Translations under genes and position numbers: made by a program
Part shown: positions 53,402 through 61,344 of the stretch, in pieces
Layout: each line of letters starts with the position of its first letter
Numbering within the stretch: the stretch's first letter is position 1
Notes under the pieces: model-generated
Database searches by the model: none
Seen by the model: only the letters and a program-made list of their open reading frames with translations
Told to the model about the DNA's origin: nothing
Assembly (NCBI RefSeq): GCF_000708885.1
Contig: NZ_JEOE01000005.1
Location: 1-64,000, forward strand
Direction: 5' to 3'
Source: Cellulomonas sp. HZM
GTDB lineage: Bacteria; Actinomycetota; Actinomycetes; Actinomycetales; Cellulomonadaceae
Length of the DNA stretch: 64,000 nucleotides

Positions 53402-53833
53402 ATGGCACACGACGAGAAGCGGTCGGGGCGCGTCGCCGCCGGCCTGATGCTGACGATGGCAGGGTTCCAGGCGGCGCTCGCGGCCGGGGCGCCGTGGGGT
53501 GCGGCCGCGTACGGGGGTGCGACGAGCGGCACGCTCGACCCCGGGCAGCGCGTCGCGAGCGCGGTCGCGGTCCCCGTGTACCTCGCCCTCGCGACGGTCG
53601 CAGCGGGGCGGATCGGGTCGACGACCGCCCGGCGGCGCGTGCTGCGGGTCCTGTCCCTGGCGATGGCTGCGGGTGCCGTCCTGAACGTCGCGTCGCCCTC
53701 GCTCGTCGAGCGGGTGTGCTGGGTGCCGTTCTGCGTGGTGGCAGCGGTGGCGAGCTGGCGCGCCGCGCCGCGTCCGACGTCCACCGGGGCCGGTCTCGAC
53801 GTCGCGGCGGCGGCCACGGGGCGGCTGCCGTGA
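53402..53833 (+). CDS. small four-helix membrane protein under PadR control
   Basis: A 143-residue membrane protein with four hydrophobic segments (about 12-34, 52-70, 80-97, 100-117), a basic loop T-T-A-R-R-R-V-L-R, and a short polar C terminus. It resembles unnamed DUF-type actinobacterial membrane proteins; function unknown. The ATG at 53402 sits 11 nt after TATGGT, so the leader is only a few nucleotides. Divergent from padR and probably its regulated partner. Confidence 0.72.
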   Translation: MAHDEKRSGRVAAGLMLTMAGFQAALAAGAPWGAAAYGGATSGTLDPGQRVASAVAVPVYLALATVAAGRIGSTTARRRVLRVLSLAMAAGAVLNVASPSLVERVCWVPFCVVAAVASWRAAPRPTSTGAGLDVAAAATGRLP

Positions 53834-53933
53834 CGCCGGTCGCGTGACGTCGGAATTCGGGTGACGGCGCACGGCGCCGGTGGGACGATCCACGCATCCG
53901 CTCGTGCGGTCCGTCATGCCGAGGGGGCATGCC

Positions 53934-55031
53934 ATGCCGAGGAAACCCGCGTCGTTGGTGCTGGTGACCGCGCTCTGCGTGGCGGTGGTGACGGGGTGCG
54001 ACGCGTCGCCACCGGACCCGGGGCCCGACGGGACGATGACGTCCACCCCGAGCTCCGCGCGGATCGCGTTGCAGCTCGGCCACGTCGACGGCTCGGCCGA
54101 CTTCGACCCCCCGGTCGCCTGGTTCGCCGAGGCGGTCGAGCGCGAGAGCGCGGGCTCGGTGACCGTCGAGACGCGGTTCTCGTGCTGCGGCGACGGTCCC
54201 GACGCGGAGCGCACGCTCGTCGGTGACGTCGCGTCCGGCGACCTCGGCCTGGGCTGGACGGGCGTGCGCGTGTTCACGCAGCCCGGGCTCCGCGTCGAGG
54301 GTGCGGCCGCGCTCGTCGGGCCCATGGTCGTCACGGGGTACGGGCAGGAGGAGGCGGTGCTGCGTGACGACGCGGTCGGGGAGGTCCTGGACGGCATCGA
54401 CGGCACCGGCGTCGTGGGGGTGGGGCTCGTGCCCGGCGGCCTGCGCTACGTGCTCGGCGCGGACGCAGTCCTCGCAGGCCCCGACGACTACGTCGGGCGG
54501 ACCGTGCACGTGCTCGACTCGACGGTCGGGTCGAGCACGATGGTCGCGCTGGGGGCGACACCGAGCGAGGTGGGGTTCGAGGAGCGCGACTCCGGCCTCG
54601 AGGACGGCTCGATCCAGGGTGTCGAGAACACCCTGACGTTCTACCGCGACCACACCGACCTCGCGCCCTTCGTGAGCCTCGAGCCGCTCTGGCCGCGCCT
54701 GAGCGTCGTCGTGGCGTCGCCGAGCACGTGGTCCCGGCTGACGGACGTCCAGCGGCGTGCCATACGTCGCGCGGTGGCGGACGTCGTGCAGCGCACCGCC
54801 GAGCTGCGCGACGTCGACCAGCTCGCGCTGACCACCGCGTGCCTCGGTCGTGGCCACGTGCGACGAGCCACGGACCAGCAGGTCGCGGCGATGCGGGCGG
54901 CCGTCGCACCGGTCCTCGACGACCTGAGGTCGGACGCGGGTGCTGCGCGGGTGCTGGCCGCCGCGGAGCGCGCGTCCGCGTCGGCCGGGCCGGACGAACC
55001 CCTGGCGCTCCCGGTCGGCGGGTGCTCGTAG
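53934..55031 (+). CDS. TRAP-type (DctP-like) substrate-binding lipoprotein, without permease genes
   Basis: A 365-residue lipoprotein: signal with lipobox V-V-T-G-C22, Pro-rich linker. The binding fold has W-F-A-E-A-V-E-R-E-S-A-G-S-V-T-V-E near the N terminus, D-L-G-L-G-W-T-G, G-V-G-L-V-P-G-G-L-R-Y-V and D-G-S-I-Q-G-V-E-N-T, as in DctP proteins. The conserved Arg of the DctP ligand site may be the R in G-L-R-Y. No dctQ or dctM gene is in the window, so it may be an orphan or sensor component. GAGGGG 7 nt before the ATG at 53934. Confidence 0.8.
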   Translation: MPRKPASLVLVTALCVAVVTGCDASPPDPGPDGTMTSTPSSARIALQLGHVDGSADFDPPVAWFAEAVERESAGSVTVETRFSCCGDGPDAERTLVGDVASGDLGLGWTGVRVFTQPGLRVEGAAALVGPMVVTGYGQEEAVLRDDAVGEVLDGIDGTGVVGVGLVPGGLRYVLGADAVLAGPDDYVGRTVHVLDSTVGSSTMVALGATPSEVGFEERDSGLEDGSIQGVENTLTFYRDHTDLAPFVSLEPLWPRLSVVVASPSTWSRLTDVQRRAIRRAVADVVQRTAELRDVDQLALTTACLGRGHVRRATDQQVAAMRAAVAPVLDDLRSDAGAARVLAAAERASASAGPDEPLALPVGGCS

Positions 55032-55046
55032 ACGCCCGCCGCGCGG

Positions 55047-55075
55047 TTGACATTCAAGGAAACACTTGAATGAAT
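55047..55075 (+). promoter_or_regulatory. promoter and operator of the arsR-like/AHSA1 operon
   Basis: TTGACA (55047-55052) is a consensus -35, with ATGAAT as -10 (55070-55075) after 17 bp. The inverted repeat ATTCAAG-N6-CTTGAAT (55052-55071) fills the spacer and is a typical ArsR-family operator position. Confidence 0.65.
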
Positions 55076-55081
55076 GGAGCC

Positions 55082-55429
55082 ATGAGCCCCTCGGCCGTGC
55101 AGACGTTCGCCGCTCTCGGCGACCCCGTCCGCAGCACGATCGTCGATCGGCTCGCCGCGTCGGACGCCACCGTCGGCGAGCTCGCCTCGCTGTTCGACAT
55201 CTCCTTCCAGGCCGTCTCGCAGCACCTCGACGTGCTCGAGCGTGCGGGTCTCGTCGTGCGACGCCGCGAAGGGCGCACGAGACCCGCACGGCTCGACCCG
55301 CGGGCGCTCGAGGAGGCGCGGGACTGGATGGAGGAGCGCCGGCTCCGGCTCGAGGCGCGCTACCGCCGCCTCGACGACCTGCTCGCACGTGAGCAGGCGA
55401 CGACCACGACCGACGAGGAGCAGCCATGA
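55082..55429 (+). CDS. ArsR-family regulator
   Basis: A 115-residue winged-helix protein: F-A-A-L-G-D-P-V-R-S-T-I-V-D-R-L, then V-G-E-L-A-S-L-F-D-I-S-F-Q-A-V-S-Q-H-L-D-V-L-E-R-A-G-L-V and the wing R-R-R-E-G-R. No metal-site cysteines (no ELCVCDL motif), so it belongs to the non-metal group that usually pairs with SRPBCC proteins. ATG at 55082 fits leaderless initiation from the TTGACA promoter; an in-frame ATG at 55070 lies inside the -10. The stop overlaps the next start (ATGA). Confidence 0.88.
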   Translation: MSPSAVQTFAALGDPVRSTIVDRLAASDATVGELASLFDISFQAVSQHLDVLERAGLVVRRREGRTRPARLDPRALEEARDWMEERRLRLEARYRRLDDLLAREQATTTTDEEQP

Positions 55430-55917
55430 GCCAGCACGACATCCGACGTCCCGGCGCCACGACCCATACCCGCACCGGCGAGCAGAGCATCGTGCACCGC
55501 CGCGAGTTCGAGGCCCCCGCGGCGCTCGTGCAGCGCGCGCACACCGAGGTGGACCTGTTCACGCAGTGGATGGGCCCGCGCGGCACGACGGTCGAGGTGG
55601 ACCGGTTCGAGCCGGTGACCGGCGGCGCGTTCCGCTACTCCGTGGTGTCGCCCGACGGCGGCGCGTGGACGTTCCGGGGCACGTACCACGACGTCGTCCC
55701 CGGGCGGATCCGGCACACCTGGCAGTACGAGGCCGAGGAGCAGGTCACGCTCGAGACGCTCGAGTTCGTCGACCTGCCGGACGGTCGCAGCGCGCTCGAG
55801 GTGACCTCCACCTACACGTCCGCGCAGGCGTGCGAGGACATGCTCGCGAGCGGCATGGACGCCGGGATGGACGAGGACTTCGAGCGGATCGACGCGCTGC
55901 TCGCGGCCCTGCGCTGA
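55426..55917 (+). CDS. SRPBCC/AHSA1-family protein
   Basis: A 163-residue protein with the AHSA1-type helix-grip fold: R-E-F-E-A-P-A-A-L-V at the start, W-M-G-P-R-G-T-T-V in the middle, G-G-x-F-R-Y, F-R-G-T-Y-H-D-V-V-P-G-R-I-R-H-T-W and a last helix with M-D-A-G-M-D-E-D-F-E-R-I-D-A-L-L. Proteins of this group bind hydrophobic ligands; many are controlled by the adjacent ArsR-type repressor, as expected here from the ATGA coupling. Confidence 0.88.
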   Translation: MSQHDIRRPGATTHTRTGEQSIVHRREFEAPAALVQRAHTEVDLFTQWMGPRGTTVEVDRFEPVTGGAFRYSVVSPDGGAWTFRGTYHDVVPGRIRHTWQYEAEEQVTLETLEFVDLPDGRSALEVTSTYTSAQACEDMLASGMDAGMDEDFERIDALLAALR

Positions 55918-55932
55918 GCGGCCCGGCGGCCG

Positions 55933-58377
55933 TCAGACGTCGGCCCCGGCCGGCGCGTGGTGGTGCCGCTCGAGGTTGGCGCCCTCCACGTCGACGTCCG
56001 GCAGGAGCCGGTCGAGCCAGCGCGGCAGCCACCACGCGCCGTCGCCCGCGAGGTGCAGGACGGCCGGGATGATGAGCATGCGCATGAGGAACGCGTCGAC
56101 GAGCACGCCGAACGCGAGCCCGAAGCCGAGGGGCCGGATCGTCGCGACGTCGGAGAACATGAAGCCGCCGAACACGGAGATCATGATGATCGCCGCCGCG
56201 GTGACGACCGTCCGGCCCGCGTGCACGCCCTCGACCACGGCCCGCCGCGCGGGTGACCCGTGCGCGTACGCCTCGCGCATGCCGGACGTGAGGAACAGCT
56301 GGTAGTCCATCGCGAGGCCGAACAGGATGCCGACCAGCAGCGTCGGCAGGAAGCTCAGCACCGGCCCGGGGTTGTGCACCCCGAAGACGCTCGGCAGCCA
56401 GCCCCACTGGTACACCGCGGTGACGCCGCCGAGCGCGGCGAACAGCGACAGGACGAACCCGCCGGTCGCGACGAGCGGGACGAGCAGCGACCGGAACACC
56501 AGCACGAGGATGCAGAACGACAGGCCGATGACGACCGCGAGGTAGACCGGCAGCGCGTCGGACAGCTTCTCCGAGATGTCGATGGCGGCACTCGCGCTGC
56601 CTGCGACGGCGAGCGGCACGGTCTCGCCGCCCACCTCGACGGTGGTGTCGCGCAGCGCGTGCACGAGCTCCTCGGTGGACTCCGAGCTCGGGCCCTCGGC
56701 GGGGACCACCTGAAAGACGAGCACCGAGCCGGCCTTGTTGGCGCCCACGGGGGCGACCGCCGCGACGTCGTCGGCCGCCGTGATCGCGGAGCCGATGGTC
56801 GCCTGGGCTGCCGTGAGGTCGTCGCCGGTCGCGCCGCCGGGCAGGTCGGCGACGACGACGAGCGGGCCGTTGGCGCCTGGGCCGAAGTCGCGCGCGATCG
56901 TCGTGTACGCGCGGTACTGCGTCGAGTCCGCGGGCTCCGAGTCGCCCGTCGGCAGGCCGAGCCGCATCGAGAACGACGGGATCGCCACGGCCGCGAGCAC
57001 GCCCACGCCGACGACGATGCGCAGGACCGCGCTCCCCGTGCGCATGGGGGTCGCGGGCGTCGTCGTCGCCGGGGTCGCGTGCGTGACGCGCTGGCGGCGC
57101 GGCAGCACCCGCTGGCCCAGCAGGCCGAGCAGCGCGGGCGTCATGGTGACGGCGACGAGCACCGCGACGGCGATCGCACCGGCGGCGACGGTGCCCATGA
57201 GGCCGAGGAACGGGATGCCCGTGACGTTGAGCGCGAGCAGGGCGATGAGCACGGTGCTGCCGGCGAACACCACGGCGTTGCCGCTCGTGCCGTTGGCGAG
57301 GCCGATCGACTCGTGCACCGGCATGCCCGCGCGCAGCTGGCGGCGGTGGCGGTTGAGGATGAACAGCGAGTAGTCGATGCCGACCGCGAGCCCGAGCATC
57401 GCGCCGAGGATCGGCGTCACCGACGTCATCTCGACCGTGCCCGACAGCGCCATCGCGCCGGCCACCGCGACGCCGACGCCGAGGATCGCGTTGAGCAGCG
57501 GGAGGCCCGCCGCGACCAGCGTGCCGAGCATGACGACGAGGACGATGGCCGCGACGGCCAGGCCGATCGCCTCGCTCACGCCGCCGAGCTGCGGGGTGCC
57601 CTGCGTGAGGTCGGTGGAGTACTCGGCGGCGACGCCGTCGGGCAGCCCGGCGTCGATCGCGTCGGTCACGGCCTGCTTGGTCTCGGGCGTGACGGACATG
57701 AGCTGCTCGTCGAACACGACCGTGCCGATCGCGGCGGCGCCGTTGCTGGAGACCGTGCGGATCTCCTTCGACATGTCGAGCATCTTGCGGGCCTGGTCGA
57801 GCTGCTGCTGCGAGGCGTCGAGCTTCGCGCGCTGCTCGTCGAGCTGCTTCTGCTGCGCGTCGAGCTGGGCGAGCGCAGCCTTGAGCTCGGGCGTCTCGCC
57901 CGACTGCTTGATCGCGCCCTCGGTCTGCGTGCGTGCGTCGTCGAGCTTGGTCTGCGCGTCGTCGACCTGTGCGCGTGCGTCCTTGACCTGGGCCTCGCCC
58001 TGCGTGACCTTCGCGGCCTGCTCCTCGCGCTGCGCGGTCGACGCGAACGGGTCGACGACGGTCGTGACGCCGTCGACCTTCGCGGCGTCGGCCAGCGCCG
58101 CGCTCACGCCGGCCTGCTGGTCCTTCGTCATCGCGGAGTCGTCGTCGGTGTGGAAGACGACCGCGCCGGTGCCGCCGCTCGCTGCGGGCAGCTCCTTCGC
58201 GAGCCGGTCCGTGACCTCGGCCGTCGGCGTGCCGGGGATCGAGAGCGTCGAGGCGAGCGAGCCGCCGAACGCCACGAACGCCGCGACGGCGATCGCGAGC
58301 ACCGCGGCCCAGCCGGCGAGGACGACCCACGCCCGGCGCGCGGAGAACCGGCCGAGCCGGTAGAGCAGTTCAGCCAC
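55933..58377 (-). CDS. MMPL-family transporter with coiled-coil insert
   Basis: An 814-residue RND/MMPL exporter with about twelve membrane segments in two halves. After the first segment (18-38) the porter loop holds a predicted coiled coil at about 114-204, rich in Gln, Asp, Lys and Ala heptads (A-Q-L-D-A-Q-Q-K-Q-L-D-E-Q-R-A-K-L-D). The second membrane block includes G-L-A-V-G-I-D-Y-S-L-F-I, the MMPL Asp-Tyr motif. The repeat half has G-L-A-M-D-Y-Q-L-F-L. MMPL proteins export lipids, lipopeptides or drugs. GTG start at 58377; TAGGCT -10 at 58452-58457. It is divergent from the TetR gene, its probable repressor. Confidence 0.92.
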   Translation of the reverse strand: MAELLYRLGRFSARRAWVVLAGWAAVLAIAVAAFVAFGGSLASTLSIPGTPTAEVTDRLAKELPAASGGTGAVVFHTDDDSAMTKDQQAGVSAALADAAKVDGVTTVVDPFASTAQREEQAAKVTQGEAQVKDARAQVDDAQTKLDDARTQTEGAIKQSGETPELKAALAQLDAQQKQLDEQRAKLDASQQQLDQARKMLDMSKEIRTVSSNGAAAIGTVVFDEQLMSVTPETKQAVTDAIDAGLPDGVAAEYSTDLTQGTPQLGGVSEAIGLAVAAIVLVVMLGTLVAAGLPLLNAILGVGVAVAGAMALSGTVEMTSVTPILGAMLGLAVGIDYSLFILNRHRRQLRAGMPVHESIGLANGTSGNAVVFAGSTVLIALLALNVTGIPFLGLMGTVAAGAIAVAVLVAVTMTPALLGLLGQRVLPRRQRVTHATPATTTPATPMRTGSAVLRIVVGVGVLAAVAIPSFSMRLGLPTGDSEPADSTQYRAYTTIARDFGPGANGPLVVVADLPGGATGDDLTAAQATIGSAITAADDVAAVAPVGANKAGSVLVFQVVPAEGPSSESTEELVHALRDTTVEVGGETVPLAVAGSASAAIDISEKLSDALPVYLAVVIGLSFCILVLVFRSLLVPLVATGGFVLSLFAALGGVTAVYQWGWLPSVFGVHNPGPVLSFLPTLLVGILFGLAMDYQLFLTSGMREAYAHGSPARRAVVEGVHAGRTVVTAAAIIMISVFGGFMFSDVATIRPLGFGLAFGVLVDAFLMRMLIIPAVLHLAGDGAWWLPRWLDRLLPDVDVEGANLERHHHAPAGADV

Positions 58378-58451
58378 GGGTCATCGCTTTCCGGCGCACG
58401 GGTGCGCGGCCTGGGGTGAGGGGAAGCGGATCGACGCAATCCACTTCGGGC

Positions 58452-58532
58452 AGCCTAAGCATCTCCTGCCCGCCTGTGCACACCCGCGCGGCTGTGAAGT
58501 TGATCTCAGCTATCCGCTTCGGCGGGTATCGT
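58452..58532. promoter_or_regulatory. divergent promoters of the MMPL exporter and TetR genes
   Basis: Minus strand -10 TAGGCT at 58452-58457. Plus strand -10 TATCGT at 58527-58532, 7 nt before the TetR ATG (leaderless). The intervening sequence holds direct CTATC/GTATC elements and a short CCGC/GCGG dyad that could be the TetR site. Confidence 0.5.
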
Positions 58533-58539
58533 CGGCCGC

Positions 58540-59181
58540 ATGACCGACCGCCGCCCGGCACTGCGCCGCGACGCCGAGCGCAACCGCACGCGCATCGTGT
58601 GCGCCGCGCGGGAGCTGTTCGCCGAGCGCGGGCTCGGCGTCGGGTTCAACGAGGTCGCGCACCGCGCCGGCGTCGGGGTCGGCACCGTGTACCGGCGGTT
58701 CGCGGACAAGCCGGAGCTGGTGCGCGCCGCGCTCGAGGAGCCGCTCGACGCACTCGTCGAGGTCGCCGCCCGGGCCGACGAGGCCGCACGGGCCTGGGAC
58801 GGGCTCGAGCTCCTCCTGGTCCGCATCACCGACCTGCTCGTCGACAACCTCGGGCTGCGCGACGCCGCGCTCGGCGGCGGTGCCTGGGAGCTCGCCGCAC
58901 CCGCGACCGAACGCATCGCCGAGGTCATGGAGCGGCTCCTCGCCCGTGCGCACGACGAGGGCGACCTGCGCGCCGGCGCCGGCGGCGAGGACGTCGTCAT
59001 GCTCCTGTGGCTCGTCACGACGCTCGCCGAGCACGCCGCCGAGGTGCGCCCCGCCCTGCACCGGCGCTACCTGCAGGTGCTGCTCGACGGGCTACGGTCC
59101 GGCCCCGGCCGTGCCGCGCTCCCCGAACCGCTCGGCCCGGCCGACGTCGACGCGATCTCGCGCCGCTGGGCTGCCTCGTGA
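58540..59181 (+). CDS. TetR-family regulator
   Basis: 213 residues. TetR HTH at about 10-58: N-R-T-R-I-V-C-A-A-R-E-L-F-A-E-R-G-L, V-A-H-R-A-G-V-G-V-G-T-V-Y-R-R-F-A-D-K-P-E-L. A helical ligand domain follows. Divergent from the MMPL transporter, which suggests it represses the exporter. Its stop overlaps the next gene (GTGA), so a mycothiol-type enzyme is co-expressed. Confidence 0.9.
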   Translation: MTDRRPALRRDAERNRTRIVCAARELFAERGLGVGFNEVAHRAGVGVGTVYRRFADKPELVRAALEEPLDALVEVAARADEAARAWDGLELLLVRITDLLVDNLGLRDAALGGGAWELAAPATERIAEVMERLLARAHDEGDLRAGAGGEDVVMLLWLVTTLAEHAAEVRPALHRRYLQVLLDGLRSGPGRAALPEPLGPADVDAISRRWAAS

Positions 59182-59810
59182 CAGGCGACGTCGGCACGGC
59201 CTGGGACGAGCGCCGCGTGGCGTTCGCGTCCGCGGCGTCATGGTTCACGGCGACGGTCGGGCTCGTGGGTGCTCGCTGGGGCAGGCCGGCCCTCGGCGAG
59301 TGGGACGTGCGCGCGCTCGTCGGCCACACCTCGCGTGCGCTCCTGACGGTCGAGCAGTACCTTGCCAGGCCCGCGGCGGCCGTGGACGTCCCCACGAGCG
59401 TCGCGTACTTCCTCGCGGCGCGGTCGGCAGGAGGGGGCGTCGCGGCCGACGTGGCACGGCGCGGACGGGAGGCGGGCGCCGCGCTGGGTGCCGACCCGGT
59501 CGCAGCCCTCGACGCGCTCGCCGCGCGCGTGCTGCGCGCCGTCTCGGCCACCACCGGCGACGAGCTGGTGACGAGCGTCGTCGGCGGGATGCGGCTCGCC
59601 GAGTACCTCCCCACGCGGACTTTCGAGCTCGTCGTCCACACCGTCGACCTGGCGGTAGCGCTCGACGAGCCGGCTGAACCTCCCGCCGCCGCAGGTCGCG
59701 CGGCGCTCGACGTCGTCGCCGCGCTCGCGGCCGCCGAGGGCACCGCGGGTCCGGTGCTGCTCGCCCTGACCGGGCGCGACGCGCTGGCACCCGGCTTCAC
59801 GTTGCTCTGA
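59178..59810 (+). CDS. maleylpyruvate isomerase N-terminal (DinB-like) family protein
   Basis: A 210-residue protein: N-terminal DinB-like helical bundle (A-S-W-F-T-A-T-V then W-D-V-R-A-L-V-G-H-T-S-R-A). The late motif R-L-A-E-Y-L-P-T-R-T-F-E-L-V-V-H-T-V-D-L-A is characteristic of the mycothiol-dependent maleylpyruvate isomerase superfamily. His in G-H-T and H-T-V-D are the expected zinc ligands. Most members are mycothiol S-transferases or metalloenzymes of unknown substrate. GTG start inside the TetR stop. Confidence 0.83.
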   Translation: MTGDVGTAWDERRVAFASAASWFTATVGLVGARWGRPALGEWDVRALVGHTSRALLTVEQYLARPAAAVDVPTSVAYFLAARSAGGGVAADVARRGREAGAALGADPVAALDALAARVLRAVSATTGDELVTSVVGGMRLAEYLPTRTFELVVHTVDLAVALDEPAEPPAAAGRAALDVVAALAAAEGTAGPVLLALTGRDALAPGFTLL

Positions 59811-59819
59811 GACCGGCGG

Positions 59820-59846
59820 GGGTGCCGCGCGCCGCCGCCGGCACCC
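59820..59846 (+). terminator. hairpin after the isomerase-like gene
   Basis: GGGTGCCG (59820-59827) and CGGCACCC (59839-59846), perfect 8-bp stem, 11-nt loop, 10 bp after the stop. Confidence 0.6.
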
Positions 59847-59914
59847 ACCTCGCGGCACGGTAGAAATACCCGCAGCACGGCCGCCGGGGCCGTCGCGGAC
59901 GACGAAGGGTACGC

Positions 59915-61003
59915 GTGCTCACGGACACCGAGCGGATGAGCGGCAAGGACCACGCGACCCGGACGCTCGTCGCGCTCGCGGCCGCGGTCGTGGTCTTCGT
60001 CGGGGTGTGGGCCGGGCGAGGCTTCCTCGCGCCGCTCGTCCTGGGTGCGGTGGTCGTCGTCATCGCCCACCCGCTGCGGTTCCCGCTCGAGCGCCGTGGC
60101 TGGCCGCGCTGGGCCGCGACGACGGTGGTCATCGTCGCCGGCTGGGTGATCCTCGCCGGCATCATCGGGCTCGTCGCGTTCGGCGTCGTGCGGTTCGGGT
60201 CGATGATCGCCGACTACCAGGACGAGCTCGCCGCGAAGCTGAGCGACGCCCAGGGCTGGCTCGACTCCGCGGGGCTCGGCGGGACGACGACCGACGCGGT
60301 GACCCGAGCATTCGACCCTGCGACGCTGCTGTCCCTCGCGCGCCGCATCGGGTCGTCCGCGATGGCCATCTCCGGGGCGCTGTTCTTCGTGTTCGCGTAC
60401 GTGCTGTTCATGGCGGTCGACGGCGCGCACTACGCGCGCTCGCGCACGTACTTCGGGCACGAGCGCGGCGCGGCGATCGACCGGGCCGGACGGCTGACCG
60501 CCGGTGTGCGGCGCTACTACGTCGTCAACGCGACGTTCGGCGCGATCGTCGCGGTGCTCGACGGCATCGCGCTGTGGCTCCTCGGCGTCCCCGGTGCGGT
60601 GGTGTGGGCGATCCTCGCGTTCGTCACCAACTTCATCCCGAACGTGGGCTTCGTCATCGGCCTCGTACCGCCTGCGATGCTCGCGCTCGTCGTCGGCGGC
60701 TGGCCGCTCATGCTCGCGGTGATCGCCGTGTACTGCGCGGTCAACGTGGTGCTGCAGGTGTTCGTGCAGCCCAAGTTCGTCAGCGACGCGGTCGACCTGA
60801 GCCTCACGCTCAGCTTCGCGTCGGTCGCCTTCTGGTCGCTCGTGCTGGGGCCGCTCGGCGCGGTGCTGTCCATCCCGCTGACGTTGCTGGTCCGAGCCCT
60901 GATCCTCGAGCCCGACCCGTCGAGCGGGTGGTTGCGCTGGCTGTCCGGGGACCGCTCGGCGAGCGAGCGGGACGTCAGCAGCGATGGGGCGCCCACGTCC
61001 TGA
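59915..61003 (+). CDS. AI-2E family transporter
   Basis: A 362-residue membrane protein with about eight segments. Family motifs are L-A-P-L-V-L-G-A-V-V-V near residue 38, V-N-A-T-F-G-A-I-V-A-V-L-D-G and the strong A-I-L-A-F-V-T-N-F-I-P-N-V-G-F-V-I-G (about 230-247). Despite the family name, members mostly act as ion or small-molecule exporters; the substrate is unknown. GTG at 59915 with GACGAAGGGT upstream as a modest ribosome-binding site. Confidence 0.9.
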   Translation: MLTDTERMSGKDHATRTLVALAAAVVVFVGVWAGRGFLAPLVLGAVVVVIAHPLRFPLERRGWPRWAATTVVIVAGWVILAGIIGLVAFGVVRFGSMIADYQDELAAKLSDAQGWLDSAGLGGTTTDAVTRAFDPATLLSLARRIGSSAMAISGALFFVFAYVLFMAVDGAHYARSRTYFGHERGAAIDRAGRLTAGVRRYYVVNATFGAIVAVLDGIALWLLGVPGAVVWAILAFVTNFIPNVGFVIGLVPPAMLALVVGGWPLMLAVIAVYCAVNVVLQVFVQPKFVSDAVDLSLTLSFASVAFWSLVLGPLGAVLSIPLTLLVRALILEPDPSSGWLRWLSGDRSASERDVSSDGAPTS

Positions 61004-61344
61004 CGCCCTGACGTCCCGCACCCGATGCCCCGACGTCTGGCGTCCTGAACAGGACGCGCGCGCGATCCCCGAACCATCGCGGGGGTTGACGTTTGCGCGC
61101 GTCGGTCCGTAATGTCGGCGTTCACCGTGCAAGAACTCGACGAGTAGACGCACAAAGCGGTGCGTGCAGTGAAACGAATCGAGCAGCGGTGCCGCCGTGG
61201 CGAGCCGACCCCCGTGGCCGACGTCCGCGACGAATGCTGCACCCGCAGGTCCACGCACCGATGTCGCACGTCCGCTCCCCCTCCTGCCCTGCGGGAGGGG
61301 AACCCGACCCCGCAACGACGCGGGAGACCGAGGAAGTCTCACCG
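61004..61344 (+). promoter_or_regulatory. promoter and long leader of the discoidin/CARDB gene
   Basis: A 341-bp gap without a gene. TTGACG (61086-61091) - 18 bp - TAATGT (61110-61115) is a near-consensus promoter. The leader would be about 220 nt, unusually long for this window, and has a CCCCTCC/GGGAGGGG stem near 61280-61301. I could not match it to a known riboswitch class. GAGGAAG near 61329-61335 is the ribosome-binding site. Confidence 0.5.
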
